Source: Marsupella aquatica (lineage: Eukaryota > Marchantiophyta). From it: a DNA stretch of 64,000 nucleotides. Below are positions 1 through 12,089 of the stretch, piece after piece (the stretch's first letter is position 1; every line of letters begins with the position of its first letter). Position numbers and translations under genes: made by a program. The stretch spans positions 9,548,001-9,612,000 of the forward strand of contig OZ316892.1 of the NCBI GenBank assembly GCA_973895155.1, given 5' to 3'. The notes below the pieces were generated by a model. The model had not been told where the DNA came from. It was given only the letters and a program-made list of their open reading frames with translations, and made no database searches.

Positions 1-119
1 GCTGGGCACGTAAAACCATCAAATGACGGGCCAAAAATAGACAACTTGACACATATTCTCAGTCACCAGCCATTCCCAAGTTTTTCCCCAGGCAGACTCC
101 CCGGTCAAGCGAGCCGGTT

Positions 120-410
120 CCCGGTTTGGGATCCCGGCCGGGCAGGGTCAGGGTAGGGGCCGGGTCGGGTGGGTGGGTTGGAGGACCGGGCGAGGTCGGG
201 GCCGTGCCAGGTCAAAATTGGGTGGGCCGGGTCGAAAATGGTGGGGGACCGCGCAAGGTCGGGGCCGGCACGGGTCGAAAAATGGTCGGGGCGGGGTCAG
301 GGCCGGGCAGGGCTGTGCAGGGCCGGGCAGGAATCGGGGTCGGGGCTGGGCCGGGCCGGGTGGGTGGGGGACCCGGGGACCGGGCGACCGGGTGACGGAA
401 TGCCGGTTTG
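120..410. repeat. GC-rich degenerate repeat upstream of TFIIB
   Basis: This stretch is very G-rich on the + strand and is built from imperfect copies of GGGTCGGGGCCGGGCAGG-like words. It lies just upstream of the TFIIB start at 576, so it could be promoter or 5' UTR. It is open in several frames on both strands only because it is low in A and T. I do not regard any of those frames as coding. A purine run (GAGAGAGAG-like) follows at about 445-475. Confidence 0.6.
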
Positions 411-575
411 ACGGGGTCGAGTGTCGAGAGCCCCTAAACTGAGTCAGAGAGAGGTAGAGAGCGAGAGAGATGGCGGAGAAATCGGCGGCGTGGAGCAAGC
501 CGCAGGCGACGACACCGTTGCTGGTGAACGATTTCTTCTTTTTGTGAAGGAAAGTGTAGGGAAGCGAATTGGAAG

Positions 576-2516
576 ATGAATAAGGTGAATAAGGTGGTGT
601 GCCCAGAATGTCACAGAGCAACAGAGGTAGTGGTCGATCATGCGGCAGGGGACATGGTGTGCTCGGAGTGTGGACTGGTCCTGGAGGCCCATTCGATAGA
701 CGAGACCTCAGAATGGCGAACGTTCTCCAACGAGTCATCGTCTAACGACCCCGTCCGTGTTGGAGGGCCCTCCAATCCTCTCCTCACAGGCGGCGGAATG
801 TCCACAATCATCACTAAACCAAATGGGGCTCAGGGAGATATCATGTCGTCGCTGGGCCGTTGGCAGGACCGGGGCTCCAATCCCGATCGGTCTCTCAGCA
901 TCGCGTTCCGCACAATTGCCACTATGGCTGATCGGTGAGTTTGTTGCGCTTTAATCTACTCCGAAAGCACAATTTCCTCCAATATCGTCCGGTAGACTTC
1001 GGGACTGTTTTGTCATCTAATGTACCTCCAGCTACTTTAGTTGGCTTTGGTAGTATGTGAGGCCCTTAACACCACAATCTGCCGTCTACCAGGGGTCCAC
1101 TTTACTTCTGCAATCCCTAGAATATTGGTCAAGTTGGCATATCTCTATTTGCAAGACGTCCTGTGGTTAAGGGGTTGCAAGAGCGCGTGATGTTCTGTGT
1201 GTCCCTTGTCCTGATGTATTGTAACGCAATTGTCCTCTCCAGGATGTAAAGATTCTTCTGTTGTCTAATCTGTGTAGGCATTGCTGTTGTCATCAAAGAA
1301 CAGATGTGCCCACCTTGTCCTCCTCCTAGCTATAAATGGAAATGCGGATTTCTGATGTTGTTCTTCGCGTTTATGTATTATGTTGATGTTGGCAGGTTGG
1401 GGCTCGTCTCCACCATCAAGGTGTGTATCAGTCTCTAATCAGTGCTATCTAGGACGTCCAAGTTTAGTTTCTCAACTTTGATGTGTCGAGTCGAATTTGT
1501 CAGAAAGAAAAACTGTGGTGTGTTTCAAATTATAAATCGGAATTCTAGAGGGACACATGAGACTGACAGTAGTATTTTGCATAAACTGGAGACCTGTTTA
1601 ATAATGTTGTATGAATGCATTATTAGAGTCGTTGTCAGATGGTTCAATAGTAATACTGAATGTTTTGGTACAGTTTTTTCCGGACACAAACCTGGTCTCT
1701 ACTTGTCTGTTTGTTATGTTGCATGTAATATTGTGAGTCATTGAAAACAGTATGATATTAGGCCTACTGTCAACCTAGAATTTGCCATGTGCTCTTCGAC
1801 TCCTGATTTACCCCAACGTGTGGGAAGGAAACAATGAGTCATAATGTATGCCTAAGTTTGTTTCTATGGTGCTCCTGCCGAAACTGCAGCTAAATTATGT
1901 CTTGTTGTTAATTCTGTGCAACGCACGTCTTGACCAGGTGAGGTGTTAACCCTTTGCAACAGAGATGTGCTAAATGCACTCCCGCCTCTTCGTTGTGAAT
2001 GATCGGGCCAATGAGATCTACAAGAAGGTGGAGGATTTGAAGTCCATCAGAGGCAGGAGCCAAGATGCCATTCTGGCTGCTTGTCTCTACATTGCTTCCA
2101 GGCAGGAGGACAAACCGCGTACTTTTAAAGGTATTGTGGGAACCAACTTCTTTGCAACGAATTCTAAGTAGCATGAAGATGTAAGACCGATCGGGATGCG
2201 GAAGGCATTGGTCATATAATTTTGGCGCTGAGAAGGAAAACATAACTGGGACGATGCTAATAGAGATATTCCGTCTCCTCCTGAGAACATCAAGTCTCAG
2301 TAGCTTTGCCTCTCTCGAGCTAAATACTACTTGGCGTGGCGGTTCCTTTGTCATAGTCCGGCGCAAAGTAAGACTGCAGAAATATGCTCCGTAGCAAATG
2401 GCGCTTCTAAAAAAGAGATTGATCGTGCCACAAAGTTCATTGTCAAGCAATTGGAAGAGGAAATGGGAATGTCCATGGAGATGGGCACAATCTTTCCCTC
2501 CACACTTAAACCCTAA
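576..2516 (+). pseudogene. Truncated TFIIB (general transcription factor IIB) copy
   Basis: TFIIB bridges TBP and RNA polymerase II at core promoters. Exon 1 (576-934) encodes the zinc ribbon (Cys-X2-Cys ... CSECGLVLE), the B-finger/linker (SEWRTF) and the start of the core (GSNPDRSL). Exon 2 (1396-1420) adds LGLVSTIK. Exon 3 (to 2130) adds [15 protein letters not shown] and [14 protein letters not shown]. Exon 4 (2380-2516) adds [14 protein letters not shown] and MSMEMGTI, then reads eight foreign codons to a TAA. The second cyclin repeat and C-terminus are missing: about 216 residues against roughly 312 in plant TFIIB. At the expected exon-3 start (2001) there is no AG acceptor. The nearest in-frame AG (2014-2015) would delete DRANE. 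The other junctions (934/1396, 1420, 2130/2380) are GT-AG and in phase. It is probably a truncated duplicate. Alternatively the downstream exons were displaced, but I find none in the next 5 kb. Confidence 0.75.
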
Positions 2517-2947
2517 ACATCACCCACTGAGAAACCCTCCCATAGACAAAGGCTGTTTGGAAACACTTGGATGGATGAAAAGCCCCTATAGACACAAAGG
2601 TTGGCTCTACAGATTTGGATGGACTTCACCGGCTGAAATAAAAGGCTCACAAACACAAAGGTGGATTCGAGAGACTCCCATGAACAGGAGACATACCCTT
2701 GCTCTACCCCACACTTCCCATCATAGGACCCTCGTACCCTACAAGTGGTTTTTGGTTGATTAATGAAAAACATGATCTATATTAAGATGCACTTTGTGCA
2801 AAGTGGATCACTCCCTGTGCTGACTTTGAGGGCTCAGATTCTTTTGAAAGTTAAAAATTGAAATTATAGGGAGAATAATACTCTGGGAAACTGAAGTCCC
2901 CGTGGGCCCAAATGTTTGATAAAATCTTTGACTACGAAACTGTCATT

Positions 2948-3053
2948 GTAATCAAGTTGAAGGACGGGCTAACGCTGGGTCAGCAACCATACTCTTCAAG
3001 AGAATGACCTCGCACAATGGCGACTGCGGGTGCTCGACCTTCAACTTGATTAC
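2948..3053. repeat. Perfect 16-bp inverted repeat
   Basis: GTAATCAAGTTGAAGG at 2948-2963 is the exact reverse complement of the sequence at 3038-3053, with a 74-bp spacer. The right arm abuts the 44-bp tandem duplication. The function is unknown. It could be a snap-back relic or a small hairpin. Confidence 0.8.
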
Positions 3054-3139
3054 ACAAACGTAAAGATGAAGTCCGGTATAACATTATACGAAGAGACACA
3101 AACGTAAAGATGAAGTCCGGTATAACATTATACGAAGAG
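3052..3139. repeat. Exact 44-bp tandem duplication
   Basis: Two directly adjacent, identical 44-bp units (3052-3095 and 3096-3139), each starting ACACAAACGTAAAG and ending ATACGAAGAG. Exact identity implies a recent duplication or an assembly artefact. Confidence 0.85.
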
Positions 3140-6100
3140 TGCGAAGCACATTTGGGTGTAAATCCGTGACCATCATGATGGATAGTTGCAGCTATCAATT
3201 TTGGTCCCGATCGAGGCCGTGTCATCCTTTAACAAATTGACGCCGACCAAGTACGTCTTTGACGAGAGATCTAAAGTTCACAAACCTAGATCAGTTACTC
3301 AAATATGACTCATTGAACTAACAAAAGAAATCTGATGCATGGATATGTTTTCCTGCCTAGCCCAAGCAAAGCAAGTGGGCCAGCTTCATGTAAATCAAAC
3401 AAACACATGGAGGAAGGGCACTAACCTGTCGAGATGTTAACCATTCCTGGTGTTGCTTACTTCATGTGAATCCTCGTCATTTACATAGATCGACGAAGCT
3501 TACTGAATAAGTAGAATGATACTATACCTGATCGAGGAGAACGAGCTTCCTCTCTCAATGTGGAATAGAAAACAAGCCTCACTTACACTAGCTACCTTCT
3601 TCTCCTGCAGACTGACAATTCAAGAGCAAATACTCCTCGTTAATTGCCGCGTGATGACATATCCCCTATCCTCGCAACATTGGTCGAATCCGACAATGTG
3701 TACACTCACTCACCTAGCTACACCTCCAAACAGTTGTCGTGGGCAATGCAAATACGCCCCGTCAAATCACCATCGTGAGAAAAAATCTCCAATCCGTTGT
3801 TGCCTTGACTACACTTGTACCTATACCTGGCCGCATGCATGAATGCCGAGCTCTGTTCAAGAAAATCAAATATTGAGGTAGCTGAAAGAAGCACCCGTTT
3901 AATTGTTCAAACGTATTCCATATACGACATCTCGCATTCAAGCTGGGGGCTATTCAATAAACTAACGTAAACGACCCGCCATGTCAGGTTTTCGAAGTCC
4001 TGAGATCACATTCTACAGTCTGAACTGTCATTTGGCTTCTAATTGCATCGATATACTCCATTGCCGCAAACCACCGTGAAGAAACGAATTCTAGTGCAAG
4101 GGAGCGGATTACCTCCCTTGATTGCCAAAACTGACGCTGGCTTTATATTAGGTTCAAATTTTGCCAATCGGCTGCTTGCAGTGCATTCAATTCATTATGG
4201 TACCGCCAGGTCCAGAAGACTTTAGGAGTCCGGTCGAAGGATATATTTCTTAGTATTGGAACTCAATAACATCAATGTGGACCAACGCATCGTGGTACCA
4301 AGTTACGAACTCTTTTAATTTGTCAAGAGTGGATAAAGCACTGAAAAGTATCACGCAGGTATGGATCAAGAAAGCAATTCGTGAGTCACAAAGTAATAGA
4401 TATACATAGGAAGGTCCAACCGCATCAAGACTCTAGAGTGCGGTCAGTGTTCCAACATCGAGTACTTGGCAACCGTGGAGGCTAGGGGAGGGTTCTGTTA
4501 TCTGATCAATGTGGCGATGTACTAGTGAAATACAAACAAATGGATGGATCATGAAGCGCAGAGGCATCAAGTTGGTAGTTAATTCTGGGGAACGACTTGA
4601 GAGAATCAAACAATGGAGTTGTCTAGAGGTCCAGAGCTAGCCATCAAGTCGGTGGCTGGGTCTGGGAATGCTCACGCATTACCTATACCATGTGCTGCTG
4701 TCTGTCAATCCCTCTGGTGACACGAGTGCTGTATGTACCAACCGTAATTTTGTCCTCTCGAATTTCTGCATTGAAACTAACGTCGTCTGCCGCCTCAGAC
4801 ATCTGTTTTGGAAGGTGAATGTACAGGTTGCTGTACCGAGTGCACAAGTGAATACTAATCAAAGCCTCGTCATCATGGTTCTAACAACAAAAACAGCCTG
4901 CCTGGAACGACAGAAAGGGGAGGGCCTGACAATTTCCACGATAGCTAGTTTCCCAATATGCTCTCAAATTGTAAGGCTGCACATGGCGAGCTCAAATTAT
5001 AATTTACTGCTCTCATAAACCCTGCAGACGTCCCTACATGCATGATGATACTTGCAACCGATGACTCGATCAGCAGTTGCACTCCTGGTACAATCATGAT
5101 CAATCTCGTGATCCGACCTCCATGTGTATCATAATGTTCGACACTTCGACACATTCATTCTACTCGATCGCACAACCACTACCGCGTCTACTGCATTTCG
5201 TACTTTCGTACCTACTGATGTGATGTTCTTCACGGATATGAGACGAATAGATGGACTTACTCTTTGAACGGGCGCACTCCAGGTATACATGTAGTATTGT
5301 AGTGGAATGAGACAGACTGCCACAATGTTCGGGGCCAGCACTAGTGAGACTTTCAAACTCGAAAACGAAGTTAAGATTAATCGTATTCTGGTAGCCAGAG
5401 AGAGCTGGAGGTCATGAGTACACCTAAGTTAGAACATGTTGAGATGAAATCCTTAGGTGCATCTCGAGTGAGCTGGATATTCGGAACTAGCTTTAACACT
5501 AGATCCATACGAAGCGTACCATAGAATAATGACAGTAGCTTAAACGAGAATCTTCTGCTTACTTACCAAAATGCTTACAATCAATAATGTTTTGGTCGTG
5601 TAACATTACCTCTAGAATTAATTGGATGGTAAGTAAGAATAGAGTCTAAGTTCAGCTCAATTGCGGGAGTGATGCCGGCACTGTCCTGAAGACAGTATAA
5701 TCTCTCATTAAAGGCGGACTGGATGCTGTCAACAGAGGTCCATATATTCTCTTAACTCCAGATATCCTTGGACTATGCATTGACACTTAGTATTCGGCCG
5801 GGTCTTCTGTAATGGCTTTTAGCATGAAGGATGATTGTATGTGAATTACCAGAGTGGAGGAAGATTACGGACGGGGAGCGGAGTTTTTTATGATGTTGAC
5901 CTACTCTGAGTCTGTCGTTTTAAGGAATTCTGGTTTACGGGACTGAATACCCGTAAGCTTGTGCGTATTTCCTGGAGAAAGTTTAAAGCTCATGCCCATA
6001 CGGACACACAGTCCACTATGGCCAACGGAAAATCACTGACTCTCCTCATAATTGCTCGAAAATGGTTAGAAGGACAAGCTGTATTGATTAATTAAATGTC

Positions 6101-7758
6101 GGTCTACATCCACTCCTCTCAATGCACGCGCGAAAGGTTTCAGCCAATCCAGTAGTGTCGCGTGCACAATGCCCTTTTGTGTCATCATCAAAGCAGCTGA
6201 TGGGCGGTCGAGGTCAAGGGAGTGCTGCTGGCCACTGTACGGTATGGTTCCGTACCCGAAACCATCCAAAGGTCCATCGGCTCGATCTGCATATCATATG
6301 AGAAAATGATCGCGCTATTTTAATAATTAGAGATACTCCTGGGACTGGATGACGGGCCAGACTTCTTGAGTCCAGAGCCAGCGCAGATATCTATCTGATC
6401 TTTGTTCGAGCCAATCAGTCGGGTCCTTACATCCTGCGCCTCATTCCTCAATCCTACAATATTGGCCTGCAAAGAAATCTAGAAAGTTGACGTTCGTATT
6501 GTAGAACTCCCGCGTTGCAACGTATAACAGCAAAAGAAATTTAGCTCAAAGGTTCATAGGAATTCCTCTCACAAAGGCAAGAACCTGTCTCCGACCCCAC
6601 TTTCGACTGATTCTGAGCAGTACTCTCATTCTTTCACAGCTTGATAATGTGAAAGTTTAGGGAGTTCAGACTTGGCAGCTAGCACTAAATTGGCATAGCA
6701 ATCGCCATCGAGGGGATCCTCAATTCGAAGGCGGCAGGAGATTACCAATCCTGAGCTACCGTGAGCCGTGAAGTACACCACTACTCAAGGCAGGTACGTC
6801 GTCTCGTTCTGAGTTTGTGAATGCTCACGGCTCCTGGCTAACAACAAGTGAAATTAATATCTCTGAATAGCTGACCAATTCCGAAAAGCCCTTAAATTAT
6901 TGAGATACCTGATCGTCCAGTCAGGGCATTCTATTGCAATTTCTCATGATTCTTCAACGGGTACTACTCAGGGACGGAGAAATCTGAGACTGGAAGAATT
7001 TTAATCGAACTATTTAATTTAACCATCCTAAACCCCTCTAGCTTCAGCAGTCTGATATGCTGTAATCATGTTTTAATTTATCAACGGTAGCAAACGTGGC
7101 GGGAGGAGAACCCAATGAGGGAGCACAGAAGTACAGTACCTAATATCTAATATATTTGACGGTAATTATCATCAATGTAGTTGGTACTTGGTGAAGCTCG
7201 GACTGTAATTAAGGCTACAAGACTGACCATTTCCCATTTTTTCTCTTGAATGATTCGATTTTGATACTTCACACGATCAATAATTATGTTTGAATTTAGA
7301 TCAGAAATGCCCTATTTTTCCCGGGACCAGGAGGTGGATGCCCGAAAATGACGAGGGGTTTGCAGCAGACAAATCCACTCGTTCGATCAAATAATCTCCA
7401 GGAGTAGATAATCTCAAAATTTGAAGAGTGGTAAATTTGAAATGTGGACCCGTCACGTATTGTTCTGGACATCTATTCTGTTTAGCGTTTTAGTCTAAAA
7501 TAGTCATGTCTGTTAAGATTTTGAGCAATGAGTGCATGGTAGCAATGCTGTGACTTCCACTGTACATTGTTGGTGATAAACAGTTCAGATAATTGAGGAA
7601 CCGAAGGCGTACAGACTGGGGCTATCGAGATTGCACGGTCTTTCGTCGGGACAACTGGACAATTCAGAATTTGTTCTCGAGTTTTCGAAAGACAAATCCT
7701 TTATGTTCACTGACGAATGTATGCGCGATGTCTTGAGGCTGCAGGGCTCCAATAGTTC

Positions 7759-9928
7759 GTGGTCAAGATGGCCAAACAAATGGGGAGAAGCTCGATTCGC
7801 CTGGTTGGGATGCTGATTCTTGCAACAGCGTTACTCACGGAGTGCGACAAGCTCCTCAGCGTCCGCTTGATGATCATCTTTGGAGACTCAACTGTGGATG
7901 TTGGTACGAACAACTACATAGATACGTTGGTGAAAAGCAATTTCCAACCATATGGTCGAGACTGCAGCCAGGTTGGAAGTGGTCGCTTTTCAAATGGCCT
8001 TCTGGTCCTTGATTTCCTAGGTACAGTAAGCTGGCCTTCTAGATATAATTGTCTTCAGGCTTTGTCATTTCCATTCTCCCGGTTTGTTTTCGTGATGTGT
8101 GCCAAACAGTTTTCTTTCCTCGGCCACGTACCGACGAATGCATGCTTCTTCAATAACCTTCATAAGAGTACATGCTCGGTTGCTCAGTCCCATTCTTTCG
8201 CCAGCTCGTTTCGACCTGGTCTGGTTATCAATCGAGCTACTTGTTACTCTCTGAAAATATCTGGGCATCATAAAATATCCAGCCTACTCATTCCGGAAGT
8301 CTAATCTGCTGCACAATCTGGTCGGGCACATGAAGTATGACACATGGATGCTATCTGGGGTCTCTTCAAGGACCGCTCACATCCCACATTTTTCGTAGTT
8401 TGTTCTTTCCACAAAGAGTATGCCTACCAGACTGCCTAGCTAGCGAGCTATCTTGCAGTCTAGAGTTGGTCGATATAGCCCCAGAAACGGCTAGCTATAT
8501 ATCTATGCAGACTCGGAGTGACTTCAGCAGGATACGCTAGTATTTGTCAACTACAGTATGAACCGGTACGAGTCATCAATTCAACGGCAAGTGATCTCCT
8601 GTTCTTTGTAAATGAATGCAGCTCAAGGACTTGGTATGGAATCGCCTCTCGCATTCCTGGACCCAGAAGCTAAAGGGGAGAAGCTATCGCGCGGCATCAA
8701 CTTTGCATCAGCTGGTTCTGGTTTCCTTGACTCTACTGCAGAGATACTACAAGTAAGATCCTTCAAGCAACAATTGCAAGACTTCAAAATCTACACAAGC
8801 AACTTGATTGCGCTTGTTGGTCCAAGCCAAGCAGCGGACATGTTGTCCGATGCATTATATGTCATGAGCACAGGGAGCAATGACTGGGCCAACAACTACT
8901 TTCTTGTGGAGAGAGACAGGTACACCGTTCCAGAATGGCAAGAGCAGATGCGAAGCTCTGCATCTGAGTACCTGCAGGTGAGACCCATTTCACGGCTCTG
9001 TAAAGAGTAGTCCAGTCTCCAGTTCTACAGGAAACGCTAACAGCAAAACGACATTCAACATTATCATTTTCTGGCTGTTCCTTTGTGCGTCTTTACTACT
9101 GAGTCATTAGCGCTACTGATTTGTTCCGATCGAAGACTTTGAATGATGAAATCTGTTCTAGCAGGAAATTTACAACTCAGGAGCTCGAAGGTTTTTGGTG
9201 GCTTCACTTCCAGCGCTCGGATGCATACCATCCGCGATATCACTTTTCGGGGAGGGCAACAACGGTTGCGTCAACTACATCAACGAGGCGGCCGTCAGCA
9301 CGAACCTGGCCATCGAGAGCACAATCACGAACCTCTTAAGCACCAGCATGCCCGGAGTTAAATTGCTCATCGTGGATATTTACACCGACCTACTTCACAC
9401 ATCTCAGAATCCCTCCGCTTACGGTTGTAGCCATCACTAACGTCTCCCTTGTGTTATTACGAGTGAAGTTTCCTGCTGTTCCAGAAATGCTGAAATAAGT
9501 ACTCTAGTCGAAATGGAGGTTTGTTGGAGGACATAATTTGTTTCATGGTTTTCACGCCTTAATAATTACCCAATGGACAGCCGAGGCACTCATACCTTTC
9601 GGACTACGTCTTTCACTTCGAGATTGGAGCTATTCGGAATGTTCACGTCGATATCCGTGTAATTATGCGCAGAGGGAAAAATGAGAGAATTCTGCTGACT
9701 CTTTGATTGGACTTGACGGTCTCTGGGGCAGGTTTTGAGGAGGCTCGGATTGCTTGTTGTGGTACGGGTACAATTGAGGTGGCAATTCTGTGCAATGCAG
9801 ATAGCCCTGGTACCTGTAAGGATGCATCGAAGTACATCTACTTTGACAGCTTTCACCCTTCCCAGAAATTTTACTCCATGGTGGCTAATAAGGCAATCCC
9901 CCAGATTATATCAAAGGTTTTGAGTTGA
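7759..9928 (+). CDS. GDSL-type esterase/lipase (SGNH hydrolase), 4 exons
   Basis: A secreted plant-type SGNH hydrolase, predicted to cleave ester bonds of lipids or cell-wall acyl groups with a Ser-Asp-His site. Exons: 7759-8020, 8622-8977, 9165-9423 and 9732-9928. All junctions are GT-AG and in phase, giving 357 residues, the usual size for the family. The N-terminus has a basic stretch and a hydrophobic segment (LVGMLILATALL), consistent with a signal peptide. Block I is FGDSTVDVGTNNY (nucleophile Ser). Exon 2 carries FASAGSGF (oxyanion Gly) and STGSNDW (block III Asn). Exon 4 carries FDSFHPS (block V Asp and His). Exon 3 has the conserved GARRFLVASLPALGCIPS region and exon 4 the ACCGTGT segment. 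An in-frame ATG at 7768 is an equally good start. No broken codons were seen, so the gene is probably functional. The substrate cannot be inferred. Confidence 0.92.
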
Positions 9929-10684
9929 CAAACCGAGGTGGATCAGTCCAACTAGCCATCAACCGTGATCTCGTGGTTCAGCTATTTGAAATGTAAGATT
10001 CAGCACTCAACAATAATCTAGGTGCAAGATTACTTCAGATGATCCAGGAAGAACTAGTGTGAGTACCTGGCTGGTACTTTGTCACGCTTTGAATTGAATT
10101 GTTGTATATAAGCTCATCTTCGAAACGTTCAAAATGGGGCAGCCAGACAGTATCATCTGTTGTGATTTCAGAAGTGAAATTAAGAGGCCCACCAAATATA
10201 CGGACTGCGTGTTTGCCAAATGGTTTCCAGATGGGACAGACCCACAGAAACAGTCACTAGTTTGGAATCTCCCTAAACCCTCAGTGCTGAGAGACCTCCG
10301 AATTATTTCACTCCTATGGTTCTTAAGTGAGCCTGATAGCATCTCGAGTCAGTACATGAGACTCGGCTAGATTATTTGAATGCACATGATGCGGGTCACA
10401 TAATTTGCACCCGGAAAGAATTTGACACGTACTCATAATGTCACCAAGGGAGGCTCCATCTGAACAACTCCACGCATAGGAAGTACTGTAGGTGTCCATT
10501 TAGTAAAAACTTTTAGCCCAATACTTCCAATAGAAAATCACTCTGCTAAACTGCTCACTTCTCCTGAAGTCAACAGCTCAGTTGAAAAACCTTGGATCAG
10601 GTGTTAGGAAGGTGCTGAGTCATGACAGGCAGGTGGATGACTGAACCAATAATCGGTCGTGGAGAAAAAGCAGAGTCAGAAGGT
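9929..10684. other. Intergenic between GDSL and trihelix genes
   Basis: The two genes converge here, so this stretch should hold both 3' UTRs and terminators. I saw no gene, repeat or mobile element in it. Confidence 0.5.
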
Positions 10685-12089
10685 CTATTGCTGTCGTTTG
10701 GCCAGCAGCGCTACACTCACTTGCTTGAGGCCCTCCCCAATGTTGTTCAAGGCCTTAACATACCCATTACCCAGCTCCATGGTGCCCCTAAACCGTTCCT
10801 TCACGAATTTCAGCTTGATCGTTTCCATTGCCATGTCCTCCTTGTGCCTTTTATCTTTCCTCTCTTCTGACTTTATCATAGCATCAACAATCTTCTTATT
10901 GTTCCTCTCTAGGACCGGGGCCATTTGGTCAACTAACATTGGCGAACACTTGCGTTTTCTTAAGGCGATCGGTCCATTCATATTATCGGCATCATCACCG
11001 TCGGAATCTGAAAATGTCTTGTTGCTCCCAGCTGTGTTATCTGGACTTCCTCCTGCTCCTGTATCACATCCGTAGGAACATGCTACCAAAAACATTCAGT
11101 TTATTTCCACCCTTCCTCGGGGGAAACAGTGGTCTATTAAAAACATTGACGAATAAAATGCAGTCCGGAGGGCAAAAAAGGTTAATCAGAAAATATGGAG
11201 AGTGGGAAGGAAGACAAAATCAAAGGAACCCAACAAACAATCCGGAAGATACAGTGGACTCATTGGTGTACAGAAGGCCCAATAAATGTCAAAAAGTGTC
11301 ACAACACTGCGGGAAGAGGGGATTGAAGCTGTGTGTGTGCACTGAAAATCTCTCCAACACAGATACTCGAAAGAACATGCGAGGAAAAGGATATAGACTA
11401 TTCCTTGATCAAGTGTTGTGCCCAAAGTACCATATGGGCAGTCCAGAGCTTACTATTGAGGAAAAATAATTCAAGACGGAGTATGAAGCCATTTACTTTA
11501 GGAGATATTGAAAATGATTTCCACATGAGCATGGCATCCAAAGCTTACCGATTCGCAGAACTGGGACTGGAGTGGAAGTATCAACGGCCAGCTCCCCAGG
11601 GTCCGTTGCTTTGCTTTTGCCGTACCATTCAGTGAGGGATTGGAAAACCTCCTTGTAGAAGTTCCGGGGAAGACGGTGCTTCGTCCTCTCGTCCCCAAGC
11701 ATCTCCCAGTAGGACCTCCGTCCACCCGGGATATTCTTCTCATAATCATTCACCTTTTTGAACTCGGAGGCTAGAAGCTCCCACTTATCCTGGCATTGCT
11801 GCGCGCTCTTCTGTACACCTTGAGCCCAGCAATAATCCTCGATCCACTGCCATCTCTCTACTGCTGTCTTCTTCTTCTCCTTCGACCCACCCTTGTTCGG
11901 CCTGTTAAAATCTTCCCGTCTGGCAGCCTGGAGGATAACCATCTCTTCTGGAGTCCAGTTGCTCTTCTTGTATGCCCGACCCTTCCTTGAACCCTCCGGA
12001 TCCCCAAACAGCACATCATCGTCTGTGTCCTTGCTCTGATCATCACCCACTTTGCGAGGGTCACCCATCCCGACCTCTTCGCTCGTCAT
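10685..12089 (-). CDS. Trihelix (MYB/SANT-like) transcription factor, 2 exons
   Basis: A nuclear plant-specific DNA-binding protein of the trihelix class, most like the single-domain ASR3-type members. Exon 1 runs 12089 to 11549 and exon 2 11082 to 10685 (312 aa). The junction is G|GTAAGC to GTAG|CA and restores an Ala codon in phase. The start Met opens MTSEEVGMGDPRK. The DNA-binding domain lies at about residues 42-150, with the spaced tryptophans of the fold: NWTPEE, RWQWIEDYCW and CQDKWELLASEFKKV, followed by RRSYWEMLGDE and a basic LPRNFYKEVF helix. Exon 2 is acidic then basic (SDSDGDDAD, RKRKC) with a long charged helix, probably for dimerisation. A strong donor (CAA|GTGAGTG at 10720) lies 11 codons before the stop, so a further 3' exon or alternative ending is possible. 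The target genes are unknown. Confidence 0.82.

Larger units (their letters stand above)
2517..7758. other. Intergenic, no recognisable gene
   Basis: About 5.2 kb of balanced composition with only short open frames (none above about 120 codons), none of which resembles a known protein. The part just after the TFIIB break (2530-2690) has loosely repeated words related to 'gacacaaaggttggct'. The block also holds the 16-bp inverted repeat and the 44-bp tandem duplication listed separately. No TIRs, LTRs or RNA genes were recognised. Confidence 0.5.

Noticed and set aside
126-738. Long open frames on both strands in the GC-rich region before TFIIB
   Set aside because: The text is low-complexity Gly/Arg/Pro with no domain, and it overlaps the well-supported TFIIB exon on the other strand.
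3080-3130. ATAACATTATACGAAG resembles part of a lox-type recombination site
   Set aside because: Only about 9 bases match in a row and there are no proper inverted arms. It is coincidence in a duplicated segment.
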